A stretch of 64,000 nt of DNA from Histophilus somni (GCF_014202395.1 NZ_JACHGQ010000004.1:123111-187110); one strand, 5' to 3'; shown: positions 45,013-58,008, counted from the stretch's first letter. Numbers and translations are program-made. The notes: generated by a model not told the origin, from the sequence alone.

Positions 45013-46428
45013 TTACTTATGTAATGTAGCTTTGTAGGTTGGGTTCATTAAATTCTCCACAGAAAGAATATTATCTAACTGCTCTTCTGTTAATAAGCCC
45101 ATTTCCAGTACAACTTCACGCACTCCACGTCCTGTTTTAGCACATGTTTTACCTACTATATCGCCATTATGATGACCAATAAACGGATTCAAATAAGTTA
45201 CGATTCCGATGGAATTAAAGACATAATTTTCACAAATTTCTTTATTTGCAGTAATTCCATCAATACATTTATCACGTAAATTCACGCAAGCATTCGTTAA
45301 AATTTCAATACTTTCAAACATGGCTTGACCAATTACCGGTTCCATCACATTTAACTGCAATTGCCCCGCTTCAGCTGCAAAAGTTACGGTAGTATCATTA
45401 CCAATCACTTTGAAACAAACTTGGTTGACTACCTCAGGTACAACCGGATTGACTTTTGCCGGCATAATTGAAGATCCAGCTTGTAACTCAGGTAAATTAA
45501 TTTCATTTAAACCTGCACGTGGACCTGATGAAAGTAAACGTAAATCATTGCATACTTTGGATAATTTTACCGCAGTACGTTTTAACGCACCGTGTACCAT
45601 AACATAAGCACCACAGTCTGAAGTGGCTTCAATTAAGTTTGGTGCAACTGTACAAGGTAAACCAGAAACCTCAGATAAACGCTTAACAACTAATTCTGAA
45701 TAACCTTGAGGAGTATTTAAGCCGGTACCGATAGCTGTTGCACCCAAATTTACTTCTAACAGTAATTCAGCCGTGCGGGTTAAATTACGCACTTCTTCAT
45801 CTAATAATACAGAAAATGCTTTAAATTCTTGCCCCACTGTCATAGGAACTGCATCTTGTAATTGAGTACGGCCCATTTTTAAGATATTCGAAAACTCTTT
45901 TGCTTTATTTTCAAAACCTTGTTGTAAATAAAGTACTTTAGTTACCAGTTTCATAATACTGTTATAAACAGCAATGCGGAAACCTGTCGGATAAGCATCA
46001 TTTGTAGATTGGCTGGCATTAACATGATCCATCGGATCTAAAATATCATATTCCCCTTTCTTATGACCTAAAATTTCTAATGCTAAATTAGCGACCACTT
46101 CGTTGGTATTCATATTTACGGAAGTACCAGCACCACCTTGATATACATCTGAAGGAAATTGATCCATACATTTACCATCAATTAAAATCGCATCACAAGC
46201 TTTCACAATCGCCTGAGCAATTTTATCCGGAATTGCACCCAATTCTCCATTTGCAAGTGCGGTTGCTTTTTTTACCATGACCATACCACGTACAAATTCA
46301 GGTACATCAGAAATCGTTACATTAGAAATGTTAAAATTTTCTACCGCTCTTAATGTATGAATGCCCCAATACGCATCAGCTGGAACGTCACGTTCACCAA
46401 GCAAATCAATTTCTTTTCTCGTTATCAT
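45013..46428 (-). CDS. aspA: Aspartate ammonia-lyase
   Basis: Makes fumarate and ammonia from aspartate, feeding fumarate reductase in anaerobic growth. 471 aa. The catalytic loop [11 protein letters not shown] is present, with [17 protein letters not shown] and GTGLNTP typical of aspartase/fumarase. AAGGAA-type ribosome site upstream. A CRP site lies about 70-85 bp before the start. Confidence 0.96.
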   Translation of the reverse strand: MITRKEIDLLGERDVPADAYWGIHTLRAVENFNISNVTISDVPEFVRGMVMVKKATALANGELGAIPDKIAQAIVKACDAILIDGKCMDQFPSDVYQGGAGTSVNMNTNEVVANLALEILGHKKGEYDILDPMDHVNASQSTNDAYPTGFRIAVYNSIMKLVTKVLYLQQGFENKAKEFSNILKMGRTQLQDAVPMTVGQEFKAFSVLLDEEVRNLTRTAELLLEVNLGATAIGTGLNTPQGYSELVVKRLSEVSGLPCTVAPNLIEATSDCGAYVMVHGALKRTAVKLSKVCNDLRLLSSGPRAGLNEINLPELQAGSSIMPAKVNPVVPEVVNQVCFKVIGNDTTVTFAAEAGQLQLNVMEPVIGQAMFESIEILTNACVNLRDKCIDGITANKEICENYVFNSIGIVTYLNPFIGHHNGDIVGKTCAKTGRGVREVVLEMGLLTEEQLDNILSVENLMNPTYKATLHK

Positions 46429-46497
46429 ATTTCTTTCCTTTTTAATTTTTCAGACTAAAGAATGTAAGTCATTATAGGATAGATAGTCGTTTAAAAA

Positions 46498-46513
46498 TGT
46501 GATCCCGATCACT
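46498..46513 (-). promoter_or_regulatory. CRP site upstream of aspA
   Basis: TGTGA-TCCCGA-TCACT, nine of ten core positions of TGTGA-N6-TCACA. It lies in the aspA-groES intergenic region, 70 bp from the aspA start and closer to it than to groES. Confidence 0.65.
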
Positions 46514-46590
46514 TTTCAGCACTCCTCTCACCAATATATTTTTTATAAAATTCATTAGTTTTTTTTATGGAAAATTAAATAAAAAATACC

Positions 46591-46618
46591 CTTGAAAGAA
46601 CCAAAATATCCCCCATAT
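46591..46618 (+). promoter_or_regulatory. Sigma-32 heat-shock promoter of groESL
   Basis: CTTGAAA (46591-46597), 13-bp spacer, CCCCATAT (46611-46618): a near-perfect sigma-32 promoter 48 bp before groES. Confidence 0.92.
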
Positions 46619-46665
46619 AGGGTGAGCTTTAATTTTTTATTAATTATTAATAAGGAACCCAAACA

Positions 46666-46956
46666 ATGAATATTCGTCCATTACATGATCGTGTCATCAT
46701 TAAACGTGAAGAAGTAGAAACTCGCTCTGCGGGTGGTATTGTCTTAACTGGCTCAGCTGCAACAAAATCCACTCGAGCAAAAGTATTAGCTGTGGGTAAA
46801 GGTCGTATTTTGGAAAATGGTACAGTTCAACCTCTTGATGTAAAAATTGGTGATACTGTGATTTTCAATGATGGATACGGCGTAAAAGCAGAAAAAATTG
46901 ATGGTGAAGAAGTGTTAATCATTTCTGAAAATGATATTTTGGCAATCGTAGAATAA
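46666..46956 (+). CDS. groES: Co-chaperonin GroES
   Basis: 96 aa lid of the GroEL chamber. [27 protein letters not shown] (mobile loop) and [10 protein letters not shown] are standard. AAGGA before the ATG; 30 bp before groEL. Confidence 0.98.
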   Translation: MNIRPLHDRVIIKREEVETRSAGGIVLTGSAATKSTRAKVLAVGKGRILENGTVQPLDVKIGDTVIFNDGYGVKAEKIDGEEVLIISENDILAIVE

Positions 46957-48630
<1,674 letters not shown>

Positions 48631-48665
48631 TTCTCCCCATATTCCATATCTAATCATTATGTTAA

Positions 48666-48692
48666 GAAGGGTCGTCAGACCCTTTTTATTTT
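48666..48692 (+). terminator. Terminator after groEL
   Basis: AAGGGTC-GTCA-GACCCTT with TTTATTTTT following. Confidence 0.88.
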
Positions 48693-48717
48693 TCAAAAAA
48701 CGTAGACCTTAATTATT

Positions 48718-48741
48718 AGCTATCTAGAAGTCTAGATTGTT
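48718..48741 (+). promoter_or_regulatory. Tandem met boxes in front of metJ
   Basis: Three adjacent 8-mers compare with the MetJ box AGACGTCT: AGCTATCT (5/8), AGAAGTCT (7/8), AGATTGTT (4/8). Tandem 8-bp boxes are the hallmark of MetJ operators, so metJ probably represses itself. Confidence 0.6.
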
Positions 48742-48800
48742 ATTTTGCCTATTTTTTATTAGAATACTCAATATTACTAAGGTTATTAAGGATCAACAAA

Positions 48801-49118
48801 ATGGCAGATTGGGACGGAAAATATATTAGCCCTTATGCAGAACATGGTAAAAAGAGTGAACAAGTCAAGAAAATTACCGTTTCTATTCCAATTAAAGTAT
48901 TAGAAATTTTAACTAATGAACGCACTCGTCGCCAACTCCGTAATTTACGTCATGCAACAAATAGTGAATTATTGTGTGAGGCGTTCCTGCATGCTTTTAC
49001 CGGTCAACCTTTGCCCACAGACGAGGATCTATTAAAAGAACGTCATGATGAGATTCCTGAAAGTGCAAAACAAATTATGAGAGAATTAGGAATAAATCCC
49101 GATGACTGGGAATATTAA
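48801..49118 (+). CDS. metJ: Methionine repressor MetJ
   Basis: 105 aa ribbon-helix-helix repressor that uses S-adenosylmethionine as co-repressor. [40 protein letters not shown] (beta strand), and [20 protein letters not shown] are the conserved segments. AAGGA before the ATG. Confidence 0.97.
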   Translation: MADWDGKYISPYAEHGKKSEQVKKITVSIPIKVLEILTNERTRRQLRNLRHATNSELLCEAFLHAFTGQPLPTDEDLLKERHDEIPESAKQIMRELGINPDDWEY

Positions 49119-49243
49119 TAGATTAAGTTTGGTAAGTTATTTCAGCAAGTGCGGTCGTTTTGACCGCTTTTTCGCTTTTTATTAGTGAATTTCACTCGGG
49201 AATGTTACAATCCGCTACCGTTATAACAATAGAGATAAATACA

Positions 49244-49804
49244 ATGGCTCGTACAAAAAAAACTCGTCGAATAACAGATATTATGCCCATGCGTAAAACA
49301 GATAAACGTCCGGAAAATCTGTCACGCCCCGGTAAGAAACTTACTCGTTATGAACTTGATGCTAAATCTCGTGAAGAAAAAAAGAAAAAAAAACGTAAAG
49401 GACTAACCGCCGGTTCACGTCATAGTGCAGTAGATACAAGTAAAACAATCGTACTTAATGAAAAAAAAGATCCTCGTGTTGGGAGTCGTAAAAAAGTTCC
49501 TCTTATTGTTGAATTTGTGAATAAACCTGAAAAAGGTATGTTTATTCCTTCAGGTGCTTTAGAGGAAAAAGCGAAAACTATTGATCCGATGCTGGAACTG
49601 ACACAACTCGAAAATAATGAAAGTTTAAATCAATTATTAGATGAGCTTGATGCAGGTAAAACCTTAAGTAAAAAAGATCAAATCTTTGTCAATCAATGCC
49701 TAGACCGTATTGCTCAACTTATGGCTGAACTTGGAATTGAAGAAGAAAGTGAAGATGATTTGTACCGCACTTTTGAGACTATTGATATTAACCAATTTAA
49801 ATAA
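49244..49804 (+). CDS. yihI: Der GTPase-activating protein YihI
   Basis: 186 aa. Basic N-terminus with KKTRR and a run of Lys ([12 protein letters not shown]), then an acidic helical C-terminus ([29 protein letters not shown]). In E. coli it stimulates the ribosome-assembly GTPase Der. ATG 49244 gives MARTKKTRR, the family start; the frame extends upstream without a ribosome site. Confidence 0.9.
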   Translation: MARTKKTRRITDIMPMRKTDKRPENLSRPGKKLTRYELDAKSREEKKKKKRKGLTAGSRHSAVDTSKTIVLNEKKDPRVGSRKKVPLIVEFVNKPEKGMFIPSGALEEKAKTIDPMLELTQLENNESLNQLLDELDAGKTLSKKDQIFVNQCLDRIAQLMAELGIEEESEDDLYRTFETIDINQFK

Positions 49805-49807
49805 GCT

Positions 49808-50251
49808 ATGTGGATCACAATTTTAATCATTCTCGGCGGATTAATTATTAGCGTTATGCTTGGTTACGCAATATATTTATTGCTCGTTTTACAAAAGCAG
49901 AAGAAAGTTTTTTTGCAAGCAAAACAGGCTAGACTAAAGCGTTTAAAAGAAAGTTGTGAAATTATCGCTAATGCAATGCAAAGTGGAGAATGCAATTTAT
50001 CTGAAGGTGTTATCCGTCTAAAAATGTTGCTTGAACCGTTAGGGCATTCATTGAAAAATTACACTTCAATGTACCAACTCTATGAAGCAGTAATGGATAT
50101 GCCGACCCATGATGCTCGGCGAACATTAAAGAAAAATGAACGTATGCGTTTAGATTTACAACGTGAACGTGCTGAAGCTGATTTAGAACAAAACATCAAA
50201 CTTGAAATTCAGCGACTATTAAATTACCTAAAAGAATCTAAGGAAAAATAA
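49808..50251 (+). CDS. DUF2489 membrane-anchored protein
   Basis: 147 aa. One N-terminal helix (about residues 3-28, ILIILGGLIISVMLGYAIYL) anchors a cytoplasmic, helical, charged domain with CEIIANAMQSGECNLSEGVI and MPTHDARRTLKKNERMRLDL. Function unknown; conserved between yihI and hemN in gamma-proteobacteria. 3 bp after yihI, immediately adjacent to hemN: one operon. Confidence 0.85.
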   Translation: MWITILIILGGLIISVMLGYAIYLLLVLQKQKKVFLQAKQARLKRLKESCEIIANAMQSGECNLSEGVIRLKMLLEPLGHSLKNYTSMYQLYEAVMDMPTHDARRTLKKNERMRLDLQRERAEADLEQNIKLEIQRLLNYLKESKEK

Positions 50252-51619
50252 ATGTCAGAAATTATCTGGGATTTAGCATTAATCCAAAAGTATAACCATT
50301 CAGGTCCAAGATATACCTCCTATCCAACCGCACTTGAATTCAATGAAAGCTATACTGATAAAGATTTTCAGCAAGCTGCTACTCGTTATCCTACACGTCC
50401 GCTTTCTTTATATGTACATATTCCATTTTGTCATAAACTTTGTTATTTCTGTGCTTGTAACAAAACTATTACTCGTCATCAACATAAAGTAGAGATTTAT
50501 CTTGATTATTTAGAAAAAGAAATTCAAACAAGGGCTCCGTTATTTCGTCATCGCATCGCAACTCAAATTCACTGGGGAGGCGGTACACCGACTTATCTTT
50601 CAGAACAACAATCTGCACGTTTAATGCAAATGCTGAAAGAGAATTTTACTATTTCAGATAAGGCGGAAATCAGTATAGAAATGGATCCTAGAGAAATTGA
50701 GCTTTCTATGCTGGATCATTTATACAAAATTGGTTTTAATCGTATTAGTATGGGGGTGCAAGATTTTAATAAAGATGTGCAAAAAGCAGTGAATCGTGAA
50801 CAAGATGAAGAATTTGTGCGTGAATTGTTGATTCGTGCTCGTGAGTTAGGTTTTCGCTCAACCAATCTCGATCTTATTTATGGGTTACCGTTCCAAACCG
50901 TAGAAAGTTTTATGTTTACCCTACATAAAGTTATCGAACTCAATCCGGATCGTTTGAGTGTATTTAACTATGCTCACTTACCAAGCCGTTTCGCCGGGCA
51001 AGCGAAAATTAAGGATAAAGACTTACCAACACCTGAAACAAAACTAACAATCTTGCAAAAAACTATCGAAACGTTAGGACAAGCAAACTATCGTTTTATT
51101 GGCATGGATCATTTTGCTAAACCGGATGATGAATTGGCAATTGCACAACAAAAAGGAATTCTACACCGCAATTTCCAAGGTTATACCACGCAAGAAGAAT
51201 GTGATTTATTAGGGTTAGGTGTTTCTGCCATTAGTTTATTGGGCGATACCTATGCTCAAAACCAAAAAGATCTCAAGCAATACTATACCCACGTAGAAGA
51301 AACTGGTTTAGCATTACACAAAGGTTTGGTGATGACGCAAGAAGACTGCCTACGCCGTGATGTGATCAAACAATTAATTTGCAATTTTAAATTAGATTTT
51401 CAACCGATAGAACAACAATACCAAATTGATTTCAAAACCCATTTTGCTGAAGATTTAGCTTTGCTCCAACCCTTAGCAACTGACGGCTTAGTTGATATTA
51501 ATGACAATGCGTTACAAGTATCTGCTAAAGGTCGTTTGCTCATTAGAAACATTTGCTTGTGTTTTGATACATACTCTAGACAACAAGCAAAAAGACAACA
51601 ATTTTCTCGAATTATTTAA
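50252..51619 (+). CDS. hemN: Oxygen-independent coproporphyrinogen III oxidase
   Basis: Radical-SAM enzyme making protoporphyrinogen IX without oxygen. 455 aa. The Fe-S/SAM cluster motif is CHKLCYFCAC (C-x3-C-x2-C-x-C), preceded by YVHIPF; GGGTPTYL and DLIYGLPFQT follow. The GPRYTSYPTA N-terminus is HemN specific. Starts directly after the DUF2489 stop. Confidence 0.96.
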   Translation: MSEIIWDLALIQKYNHSGPRYTSYPTALEFNESYTDKDFQQAATRYPTRPLSLYVHIPFCHKLCYFCACNKTITRHQHKVEIYLDYLEKEIQTRAPLFRHRIATQIHWGGGTPTYLSEQQSARLMQMLKENFTISDKAEISIEMDPREIELSMLDHLYKIGFNRISMGVQDFNKDVQKAVNREQDEEFVRELLIRARELGFRSTNLDLIYGLPFQTVESFMFTLHKVIELNPDRLSVFNYAHLPSRFAGQAKIKDKDLPTPETKLTILQKTIETLGQANYRFIGMDHFAKPDDELAIAQQKGILHRNFQGYTTQEECDLLGLGVSAISLLGDTYAQNQKDLKQYYTHVEETGLALHKGLVMTQEDCLRRDVIKQLICNFKLDFQPIEQQYQIDFKTHFAEDLALLQPLATDGLVDINDNALQVSAKGRLLIRNICLCFDTYSRQQAKRQQFSRII

Positions 51620-51624
51620 CGAAA

Positions 51625-51656
51625 AAGTGCGGTCAAAATTAACCGCACTTTTTTAA
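51625..51656. terminator. Terminator between hemN and smpB made of paired uptake signals
   Basis: AAGTGCGGT (51625-51633) and ACCGCACTT (51642-51650) with an 8-base loop, then TTTTT. A on the other side makes it bidirectional. Confidence 0.9.
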
Positions 51657-52135
51657 CCTCGCTGTGCATTTTTCATAATGCGATCTTTCGTTACTTTCCA
51701 TTCACGATCTTTAATATCTTCACGCTTATCATGTAATTTTTTCCCTTTTGCTAAACCTATTTTCACCTTTGCCCAAGGACCTTTCCAATATAATGAAAGT
51801 GCAACAATAGTGAAACCATCTCGATTTGCTTTACCAAATAATGAAGCCAACTCTTTCTGGTTTAATAAAAGTTTACGTGTTCTTGTGGGATCGCAAACAA
51901 TATGCGTTGAAGCAACACTTAACGGCTGAATGGTTGCACCAAATAAATATGCCTCACCATGCTTAAAAATAATATAACTATCGCCAATACTCGCCTTACC
52001 TGCACGCATCGATTTAACTTCCCAGCCTTGCAAAGAAAGACCGGCTTCGATTTCATCTTCAATAAAATAATCGTGTCTTGCTCGTTTATTTAAGGCAATC
52101 GTATTAGATGCTACCTTTGCTTTTTTCTTTGTCAT
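51653..52135 (-). CDS. smpB: SsrA-binding protein SmpB
   Basis: 160 aa tmRNA partner for rescue of stalled ribosomes. [40 protein letters not shown], and the basic C-terminal tail [20 protein letters not shown] are typical. The ssrA gene is not in the window. Confidence 0.96.
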   Translation of the reverse strand: MTKKKAKVASNTIALNKRARHDYFIEDEIEAGLSLQGWEVKSMRAGKASIGDSYIIFKHGEAYLFGATIQPLSVASTHIVCDPTRTRKLLLNQKELASLFGKANRDGFTIVALSLYWKGPWAKVKIGLAKGKKLHDKREDIKDREWKVTKDRIMKNAQRG

Positions 52136-52262
52136 ATAAATTCATATCTCATTAAAAATTTTTCGCATTTTACCCAATCTAAGCAAAGATCGCAAAAAGG
52201 CTTGCATTACATCGCATTCTCTATAACAATGCGGATATTCTTGATAACCCGTTACGCAAAAT

Positions 52263-53738
52263 ATGAAATATAAAAATCTACGAGATTTTCTTGAATTATT
52301 AGAGAAACAAGGTGAGCTCAAAAGAATTACACAGGAAATCGACCCTTATTTAGAAATGACAGAAATTGCTGACCGCACTTTGCGTGCCGGTGGTCCCGCA
52401 TTACTTTTTGAAAATCCAAAAGGCTATGAAATTCCTGTGCTTTGTAATTTATTTGGTACTCCCAAACGTGTTGCTCTTGGAATGGGGCAGGAAGATGTTA
52501 CCGCACTGCGTGATGTAGGGAGATTACTGGCTTTTCTAAAAGAACCTGAACAACCAAAAAGTTTTAAAGATTTATGGTCAAGTCTTCCTCAATTTAAACA
52601 AGTGCTAAATATGCCAACGAAAGTTTTGAGTAAAGCAGAGTGTCAGCAAATTGTATTCTCTGATGCTGAAGTTGATTTATATAAATTACCTATTATGCAC
52701 TGTTGGAAAGATGATGTTGCACCTTTAGTTACATGGGGATTAACCATCACTAAAGGACCAAGTAAAAAAAGACAAAATTTAGGTATTTATCGCCAACAAT
52801 TAATAGGAAAAAATAAACTCATTATGCGTTGGCTATCTCACCGTGGCGGTGCTTTGGATTTTCAAGAATGGAAAGAAATACACCCTAACCAACCATTTCC
52901 TGTTTCGGTTGCTTTGGGTGCAGATCCTGCCACCATTCTAGGGGCGGTAACGCCTGTGCCGGACACTTTATCGGAATATGCTTTTGCCGGATTGCTGCGT
53001 GGTAATAAAACTGAAGTAGTGAAGTCAATCAGCAATGAGCTTGAAGTTCCTGCAAGTGCGGAGATTATTTTGGAAGGTTATATTGATCCGACAGAGACCG
53101 CACTTGAGGGACCATACGGAGATCACACAGGTTATTATAATGAACAAGAATATTTTCCTGTATTTACCGTAACACATATCACCATGCGTAAAGATCCGAT
53201 TTACCATTCAACTTACACAGGTCGTCCACCGGATGAGCCTGCAGTTTTGGGTGAAGCACTGAACGAGGTTTTTATTCCTATTTTGCAAAAGCAGTTTCCG
53301 GAAATTGTCGATTTCTATCTTCCTCCGGAAGGATGCTCTTACCGTCTTGCAGTTGTTACAATAAAAAAACAATATGCAGGCCACGCTAAGAGAGTCATGA
53401 TGGGAGTATGGTCATTTTTACGCCAGTTTATGTACACAAAATTTGTGATTGTCTGTGATGACGATATAAATGCACGAGATTGGAAAGATGTGATTTGGGC
53501 TATTACAACACGTAGCGATCCCGCCCGAGATTGTACAATTATAGAAAATACGCCTATTGATTATCTTGATTTTGCCTCACCGATTGCCGGTCTCGGCTCA
53601 AAAATGGGAATAGATGCGACAAACAAATGGATTGGAGAAACGCAACGTGAATGGGGAACCCCAATTAAAAAAGCCCCTAATGTAGTTAAACGCATTGATG
53701 ATATTTGGGAGAGTCTAAATATTTTTGCTCCCAAATAA
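52263..53738 (+). CDS. ubiD: 4-hydroxy-3-polyprenylbenzoate decarboxylase UbiD
   Basis: Decarboxylation step of ubiquinone synthesis, using prenylated FMN made by UbiX. 491 aa. [20 protein letters not shown], the [20 protein letters not shown] block, [11 protein letters not shown], and [16 protein letters not shown] are conserved; the E-x-P (EGPYGDHTG) segment is close to the cofactor site. Confidence 0.95.
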   Translation: MKYKNLRDFLELLEKQGELKRITQEIDPYLEMTEIADRTLRAGGPALLFENPKGYEIPVLCNLFGTPKRVALGMGQEDVTALRDVGRLLAFLKEPEQPKSFKDLWSSLPQFKQVLNMPTKVLSKAECQQIVFSDAEVDLYKLPIMHCWKDDVAPLVTWGLTITKGPSKKRQNLGIYRQQLIGKNKLIMRWLSHRGGALDFQEWKEIHPNQPFPVSVALGADPATILGAVTPVPDTLSEYAFAGLLRGNKTEVVKSISNELEVPASAEIILEGYIDPTETALEGPYGDHTGYYNEQEYFPVFTVTHITMRKDPIYHSTYTGRPPDEPAVLGEALNEVFIPILQKQFPEIVDFYLPPEGCSYRLAVVTIKKQYAGHAKRVMMGVWSFLRQFMYTKFVIVCDDDINARDWKDVIWAITTRSDPARDCTIIENTPIDYLDFASPIAGLGSKMGIDATNKWIGETQREWGTPIKKAPNVVKRIDDIWESLNIFAPK

Positions 53739-53747
53739 ACAGCAAAA

Positions 53748-53774
53748 GGTAAATAAGTGCGGTGCTTATTTACC
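53748..53774. terminator. Bidirectional terminator between ubiD and metC
   Basis: GGTAAATAAG pairs with CTTATTTACC; the loop and arm together contain an uptake signal AAGTGCGGT (53755-53763). Confidence 0.75.
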
Positions 53775-53777
53775 TGT

Positions 53778-54968
53778 TTATTTCAAACGCTCAAATCCGG
53801 CTTTAAGATCGGCAATAAGGTCATCAACGTCCTCTAAACCAATATGTAGGCGAATTAATGTACCGGTTAATTTGCGTTCAATATTAGGTCTAATCCTAGC
53901 GATTTCTTCCGGTTGATTGCATAAAATCAGCGATTCAAATCCCCCCCACGAATATGCCATAGTAAAAATCTTAAAATGATCCATAAAATTTTCTAACGCC
54001 TGTTGAGAAAGTTTTTTATTTAGTTCAAAAGAAAATAATCCACTGGAACCTGTAAAATATCGCTTAAAATATTGATGTCCCGGACAACTTGGCAATGCCG
54101 GATGATAAACAGTTTTTACTTCAGGCTGTTCCAGTAACCATTTAGCTACTTTAATTCCATTTTCTTGATGCTGTTTTAAGCGAACTAGTAGAGTACGAAT
54201 ACCACGGGCTGTCATGTAAGCGGTATCAGCATCGACCATCTGCCCCATTAAATAAGAATTTTCACGTAATTGTTCCCAACAACGTGCATTAGCCACCGCT
54301 GTACCAATCATCGCATCAGAATGCCCAATGAGATATTTTGTCCCTGCCTGAATTGAAATATCAATACCGAAATCCAAAGCCTTAAAAAATACACCAGCAC
54401 TCCAAGTATTATCGATCATAACTACTATTTTAGGATTGATTTGGCGAGCAGCTTGCACAATCGATACAATGTCCGGTATCTCCATAGTAAGTGAACTTGG
54501 TGCTTCCAAAAACAAGACTGTCGTATTTGGTTGAACTAAATCCGCAATTTTTTCACCAATTAAAGGATCATAAAATGTGGTTGTAATTGACATTTTCTTT
54601 AAAATTATATGACAAAATTCTTGCGTTGGTTCATAAGCAGCACCGCTCATTAACACGTGATCACCGGTTTTTACAAAAGCTAAAATAGCATTACTTACCG
54701 CCGCCGCACCGCAAGGATAGAGATAGCAACCCTCACCACCTTCCAATTCACACATTAATTCTTGCAAAGCAAAATGTGTCAATGTTCCTCGACGTCCATA
54801 AAATAATCCACCTTTTGCTCGATTGATAGTTGCTTGTTTTTTATCTGCTAAAGTATCAAAAACCAATGAAGATGCACGCTGAATAACAGGGTTTACCGCA
54901 TTTTTACATACTCGTTTATTACGCCCTGCATGAATTGTTGATGTGGTAAAAGAAGTTGTATTACTCAT
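53778..54968 (-). CDS. metC: Cystathionine beta-lyase
   Basis: PLP enzyme that makes homocysteine from cystathionine in methionine synthesis. 396 aa from the ATG at 54968 ([18 protein letters not shown]), which matches MetC length; longer starts at 54980 or 54989 have no ribosome site. The PLP lysine is in [16 protein letters not shown], with [10 protein letters not shown] and [11 protein letters not shown] likely MetJ target, but I see no clear met box. Confidence 0.93.
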   Translation of the reverse strand: MSNTTSFTTSTIHAGRNKRVCKNAVNPVIQRASSLVFDTLADKKQATINRAKGGLFYGRRGTLTHFALQELMCELEGGEGCYLYPCGAAAVSNAILAFVKTGDHVLMSGAAYEPTQEFCHIILKKMSITTTFYDPLIGEKIADLVQPNTTVLFLEAPSSLTMEIPDIVSIVQAARQINPKIVVMIDNTWSAGVFFKALDFGIDISIQAGTKYLIGHSDAMIGTAVANARCWEQLRENSYLMGQMVDADTAYMTARGIRTLLVRLKQHQENGIKVAKWLLEQPEVKTVYHPALPSCPGHQYFKRYFTGSSGLFSFELNKKLSQQALENFMDHFKIFTMAYSWGGFESLILCNQPEEIARIRPNIERKLTGTLIRLHIGLEDVDDLIADLKAGFERLK

Positions 54969-55120
54969 AGAAATATCCATTTTAAACAAAAATCAAGATT
55001 ATAATAATTGATTTAATAGCCAAAAACTAATACAAAAGTGCGGTCTTTTTTCATAAAATAATTGTGCGAATTTGCTTTAGAATGCAAAATTCTTAATAAC
55101 TTTTATAGGAGATTTTTACT

Positions 55121-55723
55121 ATGGTATTAGTTACTCGTCAAGCCCCAGATTTTACCGCAGCGGCAGTTTTAGGCAATGGTGAAATTGTTGAAAAATTTAA
55201 TCTAAAACAGCATATTGCTGGGAAAGCGGCGGTTGTTTTTTTCTATCCAATGGATTTTACTTTTGTATGCCCATCTGAATTAATTGCATTTGATCATCGT
55301 TATAAAGAATTCCAAGATCGTAATGTGGAAATTATTGGTGTTTCAATTGATTCTGAATTTACACACAATGCATGGCGTAACACACCGGTAGATAACGGCG
55401 GTATCGGTCAAGTACAATATGCTTTAGTGGCAGATATTAAGCACGAAATCGCAAAAGCTTATGGCATTGAACATCCTGAGGCAGGTGTTGCATTACGTGC
55501 ATCATTCTTAATTGACAAAGAAGGTGTTGTTCGTCACCAAGTCGTAAATGATCTTCCATTAGGTCGTAATATTGATGAAATGTTACGTATGGTTGATGCC
55601 TTACAATTCCATGAAGAGCATGGTGAAGTATGTCCGGCACAATGGGAAAAAGGCAAAGAAGGTATGACCGGTAGCCCAGAAGGTGTTGCAAAATACTTGA
55701 AACAAAATGCAGATAAACTTTGA
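55121..55723 (+). CDS. Two-cysteine peroxiredoxin (AhpC/Prx family)
   Basis: 200 aa thiol peroxidase. Peroxidatic Cys in FYPMDFTFVCPSEL (about residue 50) and resolving Cys in HGEVCPAQW (about 168): typical 2-Cys Prx. GAGATT before the ATG. No reductase (ahpF) next to it. Uptake signals lie nearby (55037). Confidence 0.94.
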   Translation: MVLVTRQAPDFTAAAVLGNGEIVEKFNLKQHIAGKAAVVFFYPMDFTFVCPSELIAFDHRYKEFQDRNVEIIGVSIDSEFTHNAWRNTPVDNGGIGQVQYALVADIKHEIAKAYGIEHPEAGVALRASFLIDKEGVVRHQVVNDLPLGRNIDEMLRMVDALQFHEEHGEVCPAQWEKGKEGMTGSPEGVAKYLKQNADKL

Positions 55724-55745
55724 TCTCATCAATTTTAACTAAAAC

Positions 55746-55769
55746 TAGCCCCGCACTTATGTGGGGCTA
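55746..55769 (+). terminator. Terminator after the peroxiredoxin gene
   Basis: TAGCCCC-GCACTTAT-GTGGGGCTA followed by TTTCATT. Confidence 0.7.
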
Positions 55770-55855
55770 TTTCATTATAAATCTAGTCATTCTTATAAGA
55801 TCCTCTGAAAAATAGGAATAACATTATTAGCAATAATTTTCCATGAGGATATACA

Positions 55856-55885
55856 AAAAGCTCCCAAAATAAATTTTAGGAGCTT
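55856..55885 (-). terminator. Terminator after rpsO
   Basis: On the minus strand AAGCTCCTAAAATTT pairs with TTTTGGGAGCTT, followed by TTT. Confidence 0.8.
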
Positions 55886-55906
55886 CAATTTTTATTTCAT
55901 AAATAA

Positions 55907-56176
55907 TTAGCGACGTAAGCCTAAACGTGCAATTATTTCTGAATATTTAGCAAGATCTGTACGTTTTAGATAGTCTAAAAGTTTACGACGACGAGAGACC
56001 ATGCGTAATAAACCACGACGACCGTGATGATCTTTTTTATGTGTAGAAAAATGAGCTTGCAAATGGTTAATTTGTGCAGTCAATAATGCAATTTGTACTT
56101 CTGAAGAACCGGTATCTTTCGCATCACGACCAAATTCAGCAACAATAGCTGCTTTTTTTTCTGTACTTAGAGACAT
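55907..56176 (-). CDS. rpsO: 30S ribosomal protein S15
   Basis: 89 aa, binds the 16S three-way junction. [37 protein letters not shown] and [19 protein letters not shown] are standard. ATG 56176 lies six bases after AAGGA; the ATG at 56182 touches it. In gamma-proteobacteria S15 represses its own leader. Confidence 0.97.
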   Translation of the reverse strand: MSLSTEKKAAIVAEFGRDAKDTGSSEVQIALLTAQINHLQAHFSTHKKDHHGRRGLLRMVSRRRKLLDYLKRTDLAKYSEIIARLGLRR

Positions 56177-56532
56177 AAACATTCCTTATACTAAAAGGGT
56201 TGATAATACATCATTCGCCGATCTCTAACTCAGCGATGACAGGAACTGCAGATTTTATCTCTCGATTATAAAAAAAGCAATAAATAATTACTCAACATAC
56301 AAACTAGACCTACTTACAATGTTACCGCATTATTTATGCGTAAAAACTAAAAATGAAGGATATATTTTTCTTGATTTTATAGCAAGAAAGATAAAGAATA
56401 TTAACTAATAGGATTATAATTAATTAAGATATTTAATTTTAGATAAGTGGCATAAGTGGCTAAAAATGTTCCACATAAAGTAGGATAAAAATTTTCTCAA
56501 TCTATTCAATCAAATTTTTGGAGATTTATATT
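56177..56532. other. rpsO/MFS divergent intergenic region
   Basis: 356 bases without a gene. The rpsO side (about 56200-56290) has GC-rich, pairable stretches (GAACTGCAGA, CTCAGCGATGA) in the place where S15 leaders fold, but I could not prove the pseudoknot. The MFS side is very AT-rich, with GGAG before the exporter start. Confidence 0.4.
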
Positions 56533-58008
56533 ATGACAATACAACCAGATCCAACTTCTGTAAAAACGCACTTTCAAGGCAATGACAAACTATTGTTTGG
56601 TATGATTATGGGAGTGATTGCCTTTTGGCTTTTTGCACAAACCACGTTAAATATTGCACCCGATATGGAGCAAGATTTAGGTGTTAACACCAGTATTATG
56701 AATATTGCTGTATCAATTACAGCTTTATTTTCGGGGATGTTTATTGTCGTTATGGGGGGGCTTGCAGATCGTATCGGCTGTTTAAAAATTTTAAATTTAG
56801 GTTTTTTATTGAGTATTATTGGGGCATTGTTAATTGCACTGGCTCCATCTGGTGATTTAGCTGTCCCACTATTAATGTTAGGGCGTATTATTCAAGGGAT
56901 ATCTGCTGCTTGCATTATGCCATCTAGTTTAGCTTTAGTAAAAGCCTATTGGGAGGGTGAAGCTCGTCAGCGTGCTATTAGTATGTGGTCTATCGGCTCT
57001 TGGGGTGGTTCTGGTTTATGTGCACTCTTCGGTGGGTTAGTATCTCAAAATCTAGGTTGGCGTTATATTTTCTTTGCTTGTGCCGCTTTATCTTTATTAG
57101 GTTATGTTATGTGTCGTGGTACCCCAGAATTCAAAATGGAAGATGATGGAAAAAAACATAAATTTGACTGGGGAGGTGTTGTTACCTTTATGATTGCCAT
57201 GATCGCTTTACAAGTATTGGTGACTCAAGGTGGTGATTTCGGCTGGACAAGCATGACCACTATCGGTTTATTGCTAGTGACTTTTGTGTCAATCGTATTA
57301 TTTTTATGGATTGAGGAGCGTGCTGATAAAGCGTTTGTGGACTTTTCACTTTTTAAAAATGCGACTTACACTGGAGCGACTATTTCTAACTTCTTGCTCA
57401 ACGGTGTAGCCGGCATGTTAATTGTATCGTTACAATTAGTACAATTGGGCGGTAATATGACTGCACAATCTGCCGGATTGCTCACTATTGGCTATGCGAT
57501 TGCGATTATTGCTTTTATTCGTGTGGGGGAGAAATTATTACAACGTTTTGGTGCCCGTAAACCTATGATTTGGGGCTGCCTAATTACAGGCTTTTCTATT
57601 GCTTTGTTATTACCAACGAATATGATGTTGGATCAATATAAGATTATCGTTGTTATTTCTTATATCTTATTTGGTATAGGTTTAGCATTTTATGCAACCC
57701 CATCCACTGATGCCGCATTATCAAATCTTCCGCCTGAACAAGCGGGGGCGGGTTCCGGTCTCTATAAAATGGCTTCTTCACTGGGTGCGGCATTTGGTGT
57801 TGCTATTTCAGCGGCAATCTTCACCGCACTCCGTGCAGAGAATGCCAGTGTATCTTGGTTAAATAACATCGTCCCTTTTGTTGGTCGCCAAGATAATATT
57901 GCTATTCGTGAAGCCGCTATTATTGCATTAATGTTTAACTTATTGATGATTTTTGGGGCTATTGTGTCTATTATGTTGACTGTGCCAACGGGCAAAAAAT
58001 CATCCTAA
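56533..58008 (+). CDS. MFS drug/proton antiporter, DHA2 (QacA/EmrB-like) family
   Basis: 491 aa with about 14 hydrophobic helices. Motif A reads GGLADRIGCLKI; LGRIIQGISAACIMPSSLAL is motif C-like for exporters. The sequence after helix 6 (TPEFKMEDDGKKHKFDWGG) is the expected cytoplasmic loop. Probably exports lipophilic cations or similar compounds; substrate unknown. ATG 56533 is chosen with TTGGAG upstream; a longer frame adds only five residues. No regulator next to it. Confidence 0.88.
   Translation: MTIQPDPTSVKTHFQGNDKLLFGMIMGVIAFWLFAQTTLNIAPDMEQDLGVNTSIMNIAVSITALFSGMFIVVMGGLADRIGCLKILNLGFLLSIIGALLIALAPSGDLAVPLLMLGRIIQGISAACIMPSSLALVKAYWEGEARQRAISMWSIGSWGGSGLCALFGGLVSQNLGWRYIFFACAALSLLGYVMCRGTPEFKMEDDGKKHKFDWGGVVTFMIAMIALQVLVTQGGDFGWTSMTTIGLLLVTFVSIVLFLWIEERADKAFVDFSLFKNATYTGATISNFLLNGVAGMLIVSLQLVQLGGNMTAQSAGLLTIGYAIAIIAFIRVGEKLLQRFGARKPMIWGCLITGFSIALLLPTNMMLDQYKIIVVISYILFGIGLAFYATPSTDAALSNLPPEQAGAGSGLYKMASSLGAAFGVAISAAIFTALRAENASVSWLNNIVPFVGRQDNIAIREAAIIALMFNLLMIFGAIVSIMLTVPTGKKSS

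Noticed and set aside
49380..49400. Poly-A run in yihI as a possible slip site
   Set aside because: It encodes a conserved Lys-rich segment in an AT-rich genome, and A runs of this kind are common here.
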